Shown piece after piece: positions 1 through 10,496 of a stretch of 64,000 nucleotides of DNA. The translations under genes were made by a program, and so were the position numbers. The stretch is from Phellopilus nigrolimitatus (lineage: Eukaryota; Basidiomycota; Agaricomycetes; Hymenochaetales; Hymenochaetaceae): positions 248,001-312,000 of the forward strand of contig JAJOHG010000014.1 of the NCBI GenBank assembly GCA_021029095.1. The letters are read 5' to 3'. Position 1 is the stretch's first letter; every line of letters starts with the position of its first letter. The notes beneath the pieces are model-generated. The model had not been told where the DNA came from and did no database searches. It worked only from the letters and a program-made list of their open reading frames with translations.

Positions 1-179
1 AAGAACGCTTGATCTCCTATTTCGGAAGGAGTTTCCAGATGTTCATGTCGCAATCTCACGAGTAGATGGTCTATTTATTTACAAGAGCACGCCATATGGA
101 ATTTTGAGAAAACATTATGCCGATACATACGTGCCATATCCACAATTTCAAGCGCAAATTTACGGTTCATACATCAAAA
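1..179 (+). CDS. 3' end of an unrecognised gene, convergent with PARP
   Basis: A reading frame is open from the window edge to a TAG at 177-179. It encodes about 59 residues, with a recognisable stretch FPDVHVAISRVDG followed by an aromatic-rich tail ending in YIKR. It overlaps the last 20 bases of the PARP gene on the other strand (stop at 160-162). The matching sequence in the right arm (18,580-18,773, minus strand) keeps the HVHV core but has small indels that change the frame, so one or both copies are probably decaying. I do not recognise the family. The 5' part is outside the window. Confidence 0.35.
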
Positions 180-1832
180 GGTAGGACGGCCGGGCGGCGT
201 CTTCCGAGTAGACGACGAGCTCGTCGTCGGATCGACCTCCACCCACCTCCGCAAGCACCTACAAATAAGACGCGGTTATTTGTTTGAAGCGAGAAAAACG
301 TCAGTGAAAAATAGTGCTTGGATGCACTCACGGAGTCGTATCCGGCTGGCGGGGAGGTGAGCGCCGTGCTGTCTTGCGTCATCTTGCAGCCCTTACCTAC
401 GACGACCTTGCTGAGAAGCATGGCCTTCAGCGGCAACGCGTTCGTGTTTCGAGAGAACGCGTCGGATCTGGCGAAGAAACTGATTAAGAAAGAAGCATGG
501 TCGGAAAGCTGCCACTTACTTGAATGACGTCGACGATGTGTAGATTCCGGCACCGAATCTATCGCCAGTCAGTCTGCAAGTGAAGGACGCGTTTATGATT
601 AAATAAAACTGACTGTCCGCCTAAGCTCTTCTTGAATGTCGTCTTGATGATACAGCACAGAAAGCACGTCGTTGAAGCACAGAACTGCGTGTGTCCTAGG
701 GCGCCGAGGTTGCAATCTCGTCGAGTCCCATGCCAGCGCCGATTCTCGTTTCCCGCAGACTTCCCGGACGCTTTGAAATGCCCGCGAGCCTCTACAGAGT
801 TCCTGTCGTGATAATGTCGGCTCCGAATCCACGAAGTATAGGCAATCGGCTAAATAGCTTACCGGTACGCCTCGTACTTGTCCAGAGATGCCTGTGAAGC
901 CATAATCTTGTACACGCGACGAACAGGAGGACACTGTCTGGTAGTGTACCTCCATGAGACCTTGAACTGCTCAGCAACTAGCCGCACGAAACAAATTCAA
1001 TAAGTACTATAAGACATGAGTGATTATAGCACTCACTACTCTTGAACGTGGCATGCCCTTCTGGAACCTCCAGCAACCCGGGACTAGTCTGTTGTGCTCC
1101 CTGAGCACAAGACCGACTACAGAAGTGACTGACCCTCTTTGGCACTTTCTTGCACCACAAGCAAACTTCTTCTGCGAGCCTGGCTAACATGTCACTGCTG
1201 ATCTGGATACTCTTTTCTTTCATACTTACTTCTTATGATTTAAAGAACAGTAAGTCGACGGACCTCCCGAAGGATCTACATAAGCCGCCCTTTGACAGCC
1301 AGGTATAGCGCAGACTGGACCTGTTACTCCCTATTGACACGCCGCCCGCCCTGAAAATGCAGGACTCACCGATAACCTTTGGTGCTACCGGCTTGTTCGG
1401 GGTTGATAAATTCAGAAGTCGTCCTTTCGCCGCACACGTTTTCCCGCAGTACTGATAAGTCTTATTTCCATCGTTGTATTGCGGTTTAGATGTGCAAGCC
1501 TGAAGAAATTCGAATCGTCCCCGCCATGAAAAGAATGTGTGCAACTACTCACGAGACAAAGCGGCTGTGCCTGAGAATCTTGGACATTGTCAGCGCTTGT
1601 AGAGTCGAGGGAAATGAATATACTCGCACTTATGGCGCAGGTCTTGCCGCAGTACGGGTGAAGTTTGCTTCCGTCGAAATACTTTGGCCGGGCTTTGCAG
1701 TGCTGAAACAACGGTATTACTACAATATGCCAGGTTATCAAAACATAAAAGAGTATCGTTTACCTCACATAGGTTCGCTTGCCGTCTACCAGTCGGATTG
1801 GGGACAAGTACAAGTGCTGCTGCTCGGTTCAT
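160..1832 (-). CDS. PARP-catalytic-domain protein (intact copy)
   Basis: Nine exons: complement(160..258, 332..467, 520..573, 614..802, 863..977, 1037..1171, 1370..1499, 1553..1702, 1764..1832), 1,077 nt, 358 aa. All splice phases close, and exon lengths match the right-arm copy. The N-terminal third has Cys-rich zinc-binding-like modules (two end in YCGKTCA; a third is CLWCKK..FCSRSCA). The C-terminal half is a PARP-type ADP-ribosyltransferase fold. The H-Y-E triad is visible: His in RRWHGTRR (near residue 224), Tyr in GIYTSSTS (near 274) and Glu in DELVVY (near 339). This domain layout recurs as an expanded family in agaric fungi; targets are unknown. The Glu suggests transferase or polymerase competence, but that is inference. 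The roughly 200-nt intron 3 (1172-1369) is the least certain boundary. Confidence 0.88.
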
Positions 1833-2716
1833 GCGGCCAAGGTGCTAAGGAGTGAAGCTACTGTTGGGGAAGCAGTAAGCCCCTCGAGGGAAGCGCACCG
1901 TCGTATTAATAGTAGAATATAGTTAGGGGTGCTTTGCACTGCGGTTCAGAGAAGCCATGGGGTGCAGCGGGAACACAGCAAGCTTCCATACTCAAGACGG
2001 CAGACTCGAAGGGCGGAAGACGCGTGTACGAGCGCCTCAGCGCGGTCTGGAGATCGACAGGCCTTCATTTCGAAATACACGCTTGGGTCGTGCATCCTCC
2101 ATCCAACCATCTTGAGGCCGAGAGTGCTCACGAATCGAGTGAACATTGGTCGCGGTAAGCGGTAAAGAACAGCAGAATTTGTGAAGCGAAGCACAGCCGA
2201 TACTACAGAAGGCCGGCCCTAAAGTACCCAGAAATTGAGAATTGAGTCCGTAGCGCCGTCGGGCTTTTACTTTTACTCTCTGTTCATCGTTTGCTTCAAC
2301 TTTGCTCCGTCCAGATAGTATGTGTGGTTCCATCAGCTAAAGAGACTCTGCAATCTGAGTTAGGAACAACTGCGGTCTTTCGAGAACCATCGAATTTGCA
2401 TCGCCGACGCGTCGACTTCGACTCTCATACGCATGCTCACGACGCATTGTGGCCGTCCAGCGAAAACACAATCGTAATCTAATTGTTCAAGGAACACAGG
2501 CATATAAATCCATAGGAACGGTGCGATTGACTCAGAGGCATGTAATAAATGTGTGCTCTAACTCATCACTAATAGTAAGATCTCCAACGTCCCTACGATA
2601 ACATTTTACATCGCAGTGAGTGGATATAACAGACTGAAGGAGCATCTATACTTACGAACACCTGGGACGCGTATAAAGAGGAAGAATCATAAATCTAAAT
2701 CCCGGTGGAGAATCGG
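1833..2716. other. Intergenic part of the duplicated arm
   Basis: No coding gene is supported between the divergent PARP and F-box genes. The sequence is shared with 16,024-16,929 in the other arm and should hold both promoters. Short frames here are not conserved between the copies. Confidence 0.6.
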
Positions 2717-3826
2717 ATGACCACACTGCCGCCTGAAATCCTACTCGAGATTTTCTCATACCTCTCTCCTACCTCTTCCGAGTCCAAAACTATCTCAGCG
2801 ACTCCTCCGCTATCCGCGTCCCTCTCCCTGTCCCCCCATGCAGAGGAAGACGATGCCATTGTCACGAAACATGCCCTTTGCCTCGTCTCGCGGCAATTCT
2901 ATGCGCTCGCGCTCGCGTTCCTCTACTCGCACATCCGCATCTCCGACCCGCAGCACCTGCTCGCGCTCGCGGAGCCCATCCTCTTCAACCATGCCTCCAC
3001 TTCGTTCATCAACACCATCCGGCAGCACACGACGCGGCTCGACATTACCATCGCGCCGACGGTCGCAAACGGGCTGACCGCCGGATCCGGCATCTACATC
3101 GCCGCGTCGGTGCTCCTGCGTACGTGCACCCCGGGCACTCTCTCCCACCTTTCCCTCTCTCTCCCCCTCAGCGAGGCCGTGTCGCTTGCGCATGATGTTC
3201 CCCCAGGACTTACGGTGCTCGCGTGGCGCGCCGCGCCGCTACATCTCTTCGCGCCTTTGCTCGACGTCAGCGCCGCCACGCTACGTATGCTGGACCTTGC
3301 CGGCTCGTCCTCCGACACGCTGGAGGCGGGCGCCGTGGGAATGCGCGCACTGGACATGCCGCACCTCCATACACTGCGTGTGCCCATCAGCTGGCCGCTC
3401 GCTCCCCTCGCAGGTATGCAGCTCGCGTCGCTGCGCTCGTTCGCGGTGTGGATCAAGCCGTGCTCCTCGAGTCTGACCGCCGCCGAGCGGGTCGCGTTCA
3501 CACAGTTTCTCGCGGCGCACGGCCCGAAGCTCGCTGCGTTCGCGTGCCTGAGCGCGGACATCCGCGTCAACCTCGCACACGTCCCGAACCTCCGTACCCT
3601 GTCCTTCTGCGCGGACGACGAGTCGCTCATCCTAGATAGCGAGGCATTATTACTACGCCTTACTGATATTGAGATACTCGGCGTCAAGAGCGGCTCGGTG
3701 CCGTACGTGCTGATGGAAACACTTGTCGCTGTGATGAACCCGCGCTTCCCTGAGCTGAGACGTGTTCACGTGCAGGATATCGATGGCGGCCCGCCGCGCT
3801 GCACTTCCTTCATCCTTCCTGACTAG
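2717..3826 (+). CDS. F-box protein, left-arm copy
   Basis: Single-exon gene, 369 aa, starting at MTTLPPEILLEIFSYLSP, a classic F-box opening (LPxEILxxIF). F-box proteins recruit substrates to SCF ubiquitin ligases through Skp1. A conserved segment KHALCLVSRQFYALA follows at about residues 56-70. The rest is Leu-rich with no catalytic motif and is probably a substrate-binding solenoid. A GTG lies upstream in frame, but the ATG at 2717 matches the start of the right-arm paralogue. It ends about 23 codons earlier than that paralogue because of a TAG at 3824-3826 where the other copy reads TGG. A slightly shortened C-terminus is therefore the main difference. Confidence 0.85.
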   Translation: MTTLPPEILLEIFSYLSPTSSESKTISATPPLSASLSLSPHAEEDDAIVTKHALCLVSRQFYALALAFLYSHIRISDPQHLLALAEPILFNHASTSFINTIRQHTTRLDITIAPTVANGLTAGSGIYIAASVLLRTCTPGTLSHLSLSLPLSEAVSLAHDVPPGLTVLAWRAAPLHLFAPLLDVSAATLRMLDLAGSSSDTLEAGAVGMRALDMPHLHTLRVPISWPLAPLAGMQLASLRSFAVWIKPCSSSLTAAERVAFTQFLAAHGPKLAAFACLSADIRVNLAHVPNLRTLSFCADDESLILDSEALLLRLTDIEILGVKSGSVPYVLMETLVAVMNPRFPELRRVHVQDIDGGPPRCTSFILPD

Positions 3827-4340
3827 AGCACCAGGATTCCGAAACGTTTCTCTTTCATTGCGTCAGAGCGCCTGGTTCTACATGCATCTGATACAGTAGT
3901 TTCATTCTCTATACCTGCTACCGTATATGCAGCGTCTGTTGGCTCGTGGGTTCTGTACCTTGCGAAATTGCCATCTTTCTCGCACTCATAGATTCTTGAT
4001 CTACGCGCTGACCATGCTGACCCGTATCGTTTCTCTGCGCGGGAGCTCCATTCTGTAGGTCGTGCGTGGGCTACCATCAGAACTTTCTCAGCTTATAAAA
4101 ATGCGTCTCTGCTTTCTCTGCGTAGTAATATCAGAAAAAAATCCTCCTGTATCTTCCGATGTTCAGCCAGTCCATGGATGAGATATTCGAATCATTTTTG
4201 TATATTTCAGACCATATTATTGCTCTTACGTATTACATAAACGTTTTTTTCAATCATACACGTGCGTCCGCTTATCGTCTCTTCGACTTCGACGACGAAC
4301 TGCAAAGCCATGACGCGAGCAGAGGAAAGTCGTGCTCTTC
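3827..4340. other. Intergenic; contains the empty transposon site
   Basis: No gene is seen. Bases 4253-4259 are the unoccupied equivalent of the 7-bp target site that is duplicated around the foldback element in the right arm. Confidence 0.7.
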
Positions 4341-5960
4341 ATGACAAGTATTTCTCCAACTGTACGCTACTCTGAACTCCACACATGTTTCTCTGTTCTA
4401 AAGCGCCACTTTCCTTCATAGACTTCCCGTTCTCATCTGTGAAATGCGAAGCAACGCCAATCGATGCCAACACTGAGGCATCGGTCAAGTTTAGCGTGCA
4501 GAAGACACGCGATCCTCTTACTTACAGGACCGAAGAGACTTCGTTTGTGGTTACGGCATCCAAGATGTCTGGATTCACAATCTCTTTCTCTTTGCAAGTG
4601 CACGCCGATGACTTTTCTGAAGCTCAGGTTGGTACTAGTAATGAATATGCCATTGCAGAGGAGAATGTGAATAAGGCAGCATCAATCTCAGGATCACGCT
4701 ATGGCCCTGCTTCATTTCCTGCTCCGATCCAGCAGCAATCACAGACCACACGCGAAGGCGAGCAGCCTGGAGTGTGCCCGCTGTCCAATAGCGCTGGCGC
4801 AGCCGCTGAAACGAAAGACACAGCGGACTCGTACTTCTCTGATGCGACATCCTCTCACCAAAGTAACGAGCACCTTTTGCGCAGTGAGACTACCGGAGCG
4901 GGCATATCTAGTACGATAGGTACCACAGGGACGCCAGCGGCGACCTCCCAACCATTGCCGCAAGCCGATGCAACCTGTCCTTTGTCCGACACGGCATTTT
5001 CGAACGCAGCTCGTACTCAGGTGACAAGCGACATCCATGCGCTAAGAGAGTCGCCTGAGATGAGCGAATCGGACGAGAGCACGTCGACGTGGTCCTTGCA
5101 ATCTGACGAAACGCGGCGCGCGTTTGCTTCCTTCAAGCGTTTCGCGACAAACGCGTCAGCGGCGATTCCTCAGCTGACTCACAGTTCCGTGTCTACTCAA
5201 AAGGCCCAGGGACCGGATACACCGCCCTCGAATTCGATTGGGAACACAGAGCAACACGGGGTGCCTGCTGCTGAGCTTGCCGCACCACTGGCGCCCACCG
5301 TCTTCGGGTATACGATTCCGGGCGCCACGGACAGTCCAGCTCGAACACTGGGAGACTCTACTGTCGACCCGACTGTGACTGGTACCGGATTCAGTATCAT
5401 CCCGGGAGAAGCGAAAGTTTCGATACCTGCTGTGCAATGTGCGCCGCAGCCGGGAACCCCAATTTCGTGGAAGCCATGGACGCCGGATATGGTCCCTCCC
5501 AAAAAGCCGTTGCGGACCAGCACTCCTGCTGTGGAATTTCCTCCAATCGATTTATGTGGTCACGGGCCTGTGATCCTTCCCGGCATCGCTCGCACGAAGA
5601 AGGGCTCCTTCATCTGCGCCGTGCGAGAGTATGCCCGTGCCTCTCATGAAGTGAGTTTGCTTGCTCGCTATCAAAAGGCCGGAAGTGGACATTTTGTTTG
5701 CTCTAGGAAATTCGTCTTGTCTACTATCAAGGCTACAGAGGCAAACGTAAGTACTTCTCATTAGTGGCAGAGTTAATCAAGGCTCAATATCTAAACTAGA
5801 TAATGACCCTTTGAAAAACCAAAATAATCTCCAGGAGACCTTACAGTTAGATCCTCAATCCCCGTGCCTAGTGGCTGAGCACAGCAGGAGTGGACCAACA
5901 ACACCAATGTTGGCAGCATCTCCTATTAGACCACTGACACCTGATCATAATGGTAAGTGA
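4341..5960 (+). CDS. Ser/Thr-rich protein of unknown function
   Basis: Proposed model: join(4341..4347, 4422..5746, 5835..5960), 485 aa. The 7-nt first exon (ATGACAA) is supported by the right-arm copy. The same ATG and splice sites occur there, and a one-base indel between the copies falls inside the intron, so the frame is kept. The protein is rich in Ser, Thr, Ala and Pro, with no transmembrane segment and no family I recognise. Better conserved blocks are the N-terminal 60 residues (TRDP..YRTEETSFVVTASKM) and TPISWKPWTP near residue 375. A 58-nt GT..AG segment at 5650-5707 could instead be an intron, but reading through it keeps the next exon open. The 3' end is uncertain: a donor at 5953 could lead to other short last exons. 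Confidence 0.55.
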
Positions 5961-6146
5961 ATTCAAACGACAGGCTTCCCACTAAATTTCCATCTATTAT
6001 AAGTCACCGGTATCTGACACAGACTCGAAACTCGATTGAACGCGCTGGCATGATTGATCGTGTTTGATACACTGAATTAGTATGATGGCTCTGACTCGGC
6101 GAATTTCTTTCTACGTACTGTGATGTTGTATTTGTTTCGCTTGTAG

Positions 6147-6311
6147 ATGAATCAATGGGGCTTCGGCTCGATTTTGCATGACGGCCTCCTCCAGCAGCCG
6201 GACGCGGCAACGGTCGACCGGTACGCGGTGTTCACGGCCGGCCGCGCGAAGGGTGACGGTCCGGCTGGCGTCGAACACCCCGCCAGCGACGACCAAATCC
6301 GCCCCGGATGA
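6147..6311 (+). CDS. Orphan small ORF or terminal exon
   Basis: 54 codons starting MNQWGFGSILHDG, directly after a strong acceptor-like tract ending TTGTAG at 6141-6146. It lies in single-copy DNA and is convergent with the GST gene. It could be the last exon of an upstream gene whose other exons I cannot place; joining it in this frame to the unknown gene at 4341 does not work in phase. No family recognised. Confidence 0.25.
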   Translation: MNQWGFGSILHDGLLQQPDAATVDRYAVFTAGRAKGDGPAGVEHPASDDQIRPG

Positions 6312-6460
6312 CGTCATTCATTGCCGCGATATGACAGCCTACGTCACTCCGAGTCCAACCAATCCAAGTTGCTATCCATTTCTTCTTTGTGTAACGTACA
6401 GACTTCCTCAAGACTTGACGCCCTATTCCGTATATTCTACTCCTCATTTTCTCGCCCATT

Positions 6461-7529
6461 TCACTCCTCCTTTCCCCCCTCCTTTTCCTCCTCCTTTCCC
6501 TCCTCCTCCTCCTCCTCTTCATCCTCGTCCTCGTCCTCCTCTTCCACGGCCTCCTCGCCCTCCACGGGCGCGTCGAGCTCCTCGTAGTGGCGGTACAGGC
6601 CGTTCGAGAACGGCTGGCGGCGGTCCGACGCGAGGTACGCGGCGATGCGCGGGCGGGCCTTGACGCGCTCGTGCAGCGCAAAGACGCGCGGGTGCGCCGG
6701 GGCGAGCGCGCGCGTCGCGCGCGGGAAGGCGAAGAGCAGCTGGGGGCGGGGCGTCAGGTACACACGGAGAGATAGGGGAGGGAGGGAAGGGACGCGACGC
6801 ACGCCGTCGACGAGGTGGAAGAGCATGAGGTCCGCGTACGTGAGGCGCGGCCCGACGAGCCACTCGCCGCCGCCCTCCTTGTTTGCGCCGAGCGCGCGCT
6901 CAAAGTGCGCGAAGAACTTGGGCAGGCGCGCCGTGCGGAAGTCGCGCGCGCGCGCGCGCGCCGCGGGCTTCTGGTCCTCGTAGTAGGCGCCCACTTGCGT
7001 GAGGGCGTGGGTAAGCGAGTGGGTGGGTGAAGAAGAATGGGCAGGAGAGACGTACCGGAGACGGGGTGGTGCGTGTCGTGCGCCTCGTTCTGGCAGCTAG
7101 CCTCGCGCACGTGTCAGCCGACCTAGCGCACACACACACACACGATGGAAACCGCACGCACTCCGCAACGGTCAGAAAAAGCTGGCGCGCCCGCGCAGCG
7201 CCCTGCTCGTCCGCGGGGGCGAGCCCGAGGCGCGGCGCGAGGAAGAACAGGATGTTCGGCAGCTGGCTGAGCTCCACGGCGCCGCAGCGCAGCACAGGCG
7301 GCGCGAAGTGCGCGCCGCCGGCGCCCCCGAGGAGGGCCGTGACGGCGCCGACGCCGCGCGTGTACGCGGCGTCCTCGTACGGCGCGCCGGCCTCCTCGAG
7401 CGCGAGCCGGATGGGCTCGCCGCGCCCCGGGATGCCCGGCCAGTAGAAGAGCTCGTATGCCGCCGCGGGTGGGGTGGGCGAGGCGGTGCGTGCCTTTTTG
7501 CGGGCGGAGGCGGCGCGGGTTTCGGACAT
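6461..7529 (-). CDS. Glutathione S-transferase with acidic tail
   Basis: Exons: complement(6461..6739, 6803..6993, 7056..7096, 7162..7529), 879 nt, 292 aa; phases close. The N-terminal thioredoxin-like half starts YELFYWPGIPGRGEPIRLAL (about residues 25-44), the glutathione-site layout of soluble GSTs. It continues with ..NILFFLAPRLGL and NEAHDTHHPVS at the domain junction. The C-terminal helical half has GPRLTYADLMLFHLVDG and KARPRIAAYLASDRRQPFSN. It conjugates glutathione to electrophiles, presumably in the cytosol. Odd points are an N-terminal basic extension (ARKKARTAS) and a C-terminal tail of about 35 mostly Glu/Asp residues encoded by a GAG/GAA-rich microsatellite. Intron 1 also carries a (CA)n run near 7129-7144. 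Confidence 0.92.
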
Positions 7530-7787
7530 GGTGGGTGGTGGGTGGTGGTGGGTGGATGTGGGGGACGTGGGGGGAGGGCCAGGCCGCCAGGGTACGTCAT
7601 GGCGATGATGACAAGTGTCCGACTCGGGTGCGTCGATCTAGACTACCAGATACGTAACAGTTTATACGTGTAAAAAACTGCCGCCTTCCAAATAAGGGGT
7701 TTTTGAATAAAATGTAAAATGTGACCACCGTGTCTTCTTGCGTTGACCGACGTCTCAGTGCTCAACCGACGACCACTGTCTGCTCCT

Positions 7788-8986
7788 ATGTCGCGGCCGC
7801 AAGATGACAGGAACCAGGAGGCGACTGTCTACTTGGTGTGCAGCCACATACTACTCTTTCTTGCGAGTGCTTTCTGACAAGAAACAGGGAAACTTAGACG
7901 AACGGTGCTCGGACGCGCTCGTTTGGGAGCTCATGCTGCAGGCCGGCCCAGTCGGTGCGTTCCTTTCCCTTTTCTTCCCTCCAGACTGCATCGTATAACG
8001 CACAGAACGCCAGTGAACGTGCACCTCCCGAAGGACCGCATCTCCATGGCGCACCAGGGCTACGGCTTCTGCGAGTTCCTCACCGAGGAGGACGCCGAGT
8101 ACGCGTGCAAGATCATGAACCAGATCAAGCTCTGGGGCAAGCCCATCCGCGTCAACAAGGCCTCGTCCGACAAGAAGCAGCTCGACGTCGGCGCGAACCT
8201 CTTCATCGGGAACCTCGACGAGAACGTCGACGAGCGCCTGCTCTACGACACCTTCAGCGCCTTCGGCATGCTCGCGACCACCGCAAAGGTAACGCACTCT
8301 CTTTCCCTCCCCCTTTCCCGCTCACTAACCCGCCCCCGCCGCAGGTCGCGCGCGACCCCACGACAGGCAAGTCCAAGGGCTACGGCTTCGTCTCCTACAC
8401 CGACTTCGACGCCGCCGACGCCGCGCTCGAGGCCATGTCCGGCCAGTTCCTCATGAACAAGGCGCTCTCCGCGCAGTACGCCTTCAAGAAGGACGGCAAG
8501 GGCGAGCGCCACGGCACGCCCGCGGAGCGCCTCCTCGCCGCGCAGGCGCGCAAGAACAACGCGCTTCCCGCGGGCGCGCGCCCGCCGCCCGCCGCGCTCG
8601 GCGCGCTCGCCGCCTTCGCGCCCGCGCCCGTGCCCAGCCCCGCCACGGGCGCCCCGCCCGCGTACGGCGGTGCGTACCAAGGCCAGTTCGCCGGCGCGCT
8701 CGCCGCGGGCGCCGCGCAGCCGCAGCAGCAGCAACCGCCGCCGCCTCCAGGGTTTGGGGGCGCCCCGCCGATGATGCCGCCGTTGGGCATGGGCATGGGC
8801 ATGCCGCCCGCGCCGCCGCCCGGGTTCGGCGCGCCGCAGGGCGTGCCGATGGGCATGCCTATGGGCGTACCACCGCCGCCCCCGCCTGGGTTCGGAGGCC
8901 CGCAGGGCGTGCCCATGGGGATGGGGATGCCGCCTGCGCCCCTGCCGGGCTTCGGCTCGCCGATGGGGATGCCGCCGTCGCGCTAG
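7788..8986 (+). CDS. SF3B4: Splicing factor 3b subunit 4 (SAP49/Hsh49)
   Basis: Exons: join(7788..7835, 7888..7954, 8014..8288, 8345..8986), 1,032 nt, 343 aa. It has two RRM domains. RRM1 (about residues 13-90) has GYGFCEF and [17 protein letters not shown]2 (about 99-178) has RNP2 LFIGNL and RNP1 KGYGFVSY. These are followed by the family signature [20 protein letters not shown] and a long Pro/Gly/Met-rich tail with repeated [12 protein letters not shown] units. It is a U2 snRNP SF3b subunit that contacts pre-mRNA upstream of the branch point with SF3B2. Exon 1 encodes [16 protein letters not shown] and exon 2 starts GNLDE, as in orthologues. The start is about 260 bp from the divergent GST start. 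Confidence 0.96.
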
Positions 8987-9381
8987 CGTTTTTTTGATTC
9001 TCTTGTCTTTTTGCTTTTCTACGTGCGCTCTTTGGTACAAAATTAGCTTATGTGTTGTGTACGCTTTTCGTTTTTATTTTTGTTTCGCAGCGTGGTTCCG
9101 GTGCAGATTTAAAGACGGTTTTGTACATGTGTATATGAAGCCGACCGTCTGAAACAATCCAGTTTCGATGGGCTGCACTATGCGTTCTCTATATAATATG
9201 AGGTGGGATTGGGTACGGCGTACGCAACGGAGCGGGATTAGAAAAGGGTGAATTGCGATTGTACATTCGATGTGGGTTCGGCCATGCTTTGCAGAAAGGA
9301 GAAAAGAGTAGGAAATAAGTATATAATGCGCACAACACACCCCGCGCGCCCGCCGCTGCTTCATTCCTCGTCCCTCGTCCC

Positions 9382-9748
9382 TCAGACGGCGAACCCATAC
9401 CCGCGCATGCACCGTACGTGCGCCGCGACGAGCTCGCGGCAGCGCTCGTCCGCGGCGTCGGGGTCCGTGTTGAAGAAGCACGCGTCGCGCGCGGCCTTCG
9501 TCTCCGGGCACGCGCAGCACCTGCCCGCGCCAACCAGCAACAATAATATATGTGAGCGTTGGGGGCCTCAGGGTGTGAGCTGGAGAGATACGCACGGCTT
9601 GAGGCCTTGGGGGTTGAGCGGGTTCGCGGGTGCGGGTGTGGGCGCGGGCGCGGGCGAGCCGCCCCACCAGGAGGTGAGCTGTACGGGGAGCACGTTATCA
9701 GCCCGAGAAGTACAGTGCGAGCGGCCGTATGCACACCTTTCCGAACAT
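9382..9748 (-). CDS. COX17: COX17 mitochondrial copper chaperone
   Basis: Exons: complement(9382..9520, 9596..9678, 9737..9748), 234 nt, 77 aa. The first exon is 12 nt (MFGK). The signature [20 protein letters not shown] is present: the KPCC.C copper site and the first CX9C (C..ARDAC). The second CX9C is CRELVAAHVRC, and the protein ends MRGYGFAV as in other Cox17 proteins. It carries Cu(I) in the intermembrane space to Sco1/Cox11 for cytochrome c oxidase and is a Mia40 substrate. An extra Ala/Pro-rich stretch (PAPAPTPAPA) lies before the NPLNP motif. Confidence 0.95.
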
Positions 9749-10496
9749 GAGCGGGGTCGACGCGGCGGGAGGAGGACGAGTATGAGGTATTTGCGTACTT
9801 TTTGTGAGCGGATTCAGTCAGCGCGCGCGCTGACGTGAGCGCCGTTGGGCTCCGTTTTCACGTGACCTCGAGCCGAACCTCGGCGCGCCTTTGCGCAGCC
9901 CATGAAGTTCGAGATATTGATGTCCTCGCTTTCGCGCATGAGACTGAACGAATATACATGTTCATATAAATTGGTTTATATGCCAAAATATTGCAAGTTT
10001 TCGATACTCTCGAGTACAGATGTTTTCATAAGAGCGAGTCATAATTTGAAACAATTGATAACAACTGCTGTAGATATGCAAGCTAGATTTTCCTGACTAT
10101 CAGTGAAGTAGGTCTGATATATCAGAGGCTATAAAATGGATTCGTATCAAGACGAGGCCTGCATGCATACAGATTGGTCAAAAACTGTTCAGCCATATCT
10201 AAAGCGAAGGTTTGCATACCTACAAACCATTCTTTTTTCTGTTTTTCCGCGCGCGACGCGAACGGGATCCAACTTCGTTTTTAGGAGGGGCCGAATACGT
10301 TCCTGACCCGCCTGCACTGCTGTTGGACATAGCCGCTAGGCTCTGCTGGAAAATCCCTTCGTTATTCGGAAGGACGCCATCTACCTTCGACATGAGAATC
10401 GACAAGCTCCGCCATTGAAGAAAACAATACTGACGAGTGTCTCTGCTGCCTTGATAATATACAAGACGAATCTCCTGCGACAAATAAGTCGTCCAC
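9749..10496. other. Intergenic, right edge of the single-copy core
   Basis: No gene seen. The COX17 promoter should lie near 9,750-9,850. From about 10,405 the sequence is the mirror of left-arm bases below about 5,785. The 3' part (10,220-10,430) carries the degenerate tail of the unknown gene. Confidence 0.55.

Larger units (their letters stand above)
1..5785 (+). repeat. Left arm of a giant inverted segmental duplication
   Basis: This segment reappears reverse-complemented at about 10,405-18,773 with the same gene order (PARP, F-box, Ser/Thr-rich unknown). After removing the transposon and one target duplication from the right arm, the two arms have practically the same length (about 5,785 versus 5,787 bases). 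Exon lengths of the PARP gene match exactly between arms, and so do many intergenic stretches. Homology fades near 5,785, just inside the last intron of the unknown gene. The arm runs off the window start, so the duplication may be larger. Divergence is visible as scattered substitutions and small indels, so it is not a recent or assembly-made copy. Confidence 0.93.

Noticed and set aside
5650..5707. 58-nt intron in the left unknown gene
   Set aside because: It has GT..AG ends, but splicing it puts a stop in the next exon. Reading through keeps the following exon open, so it was left as coding with doubt.
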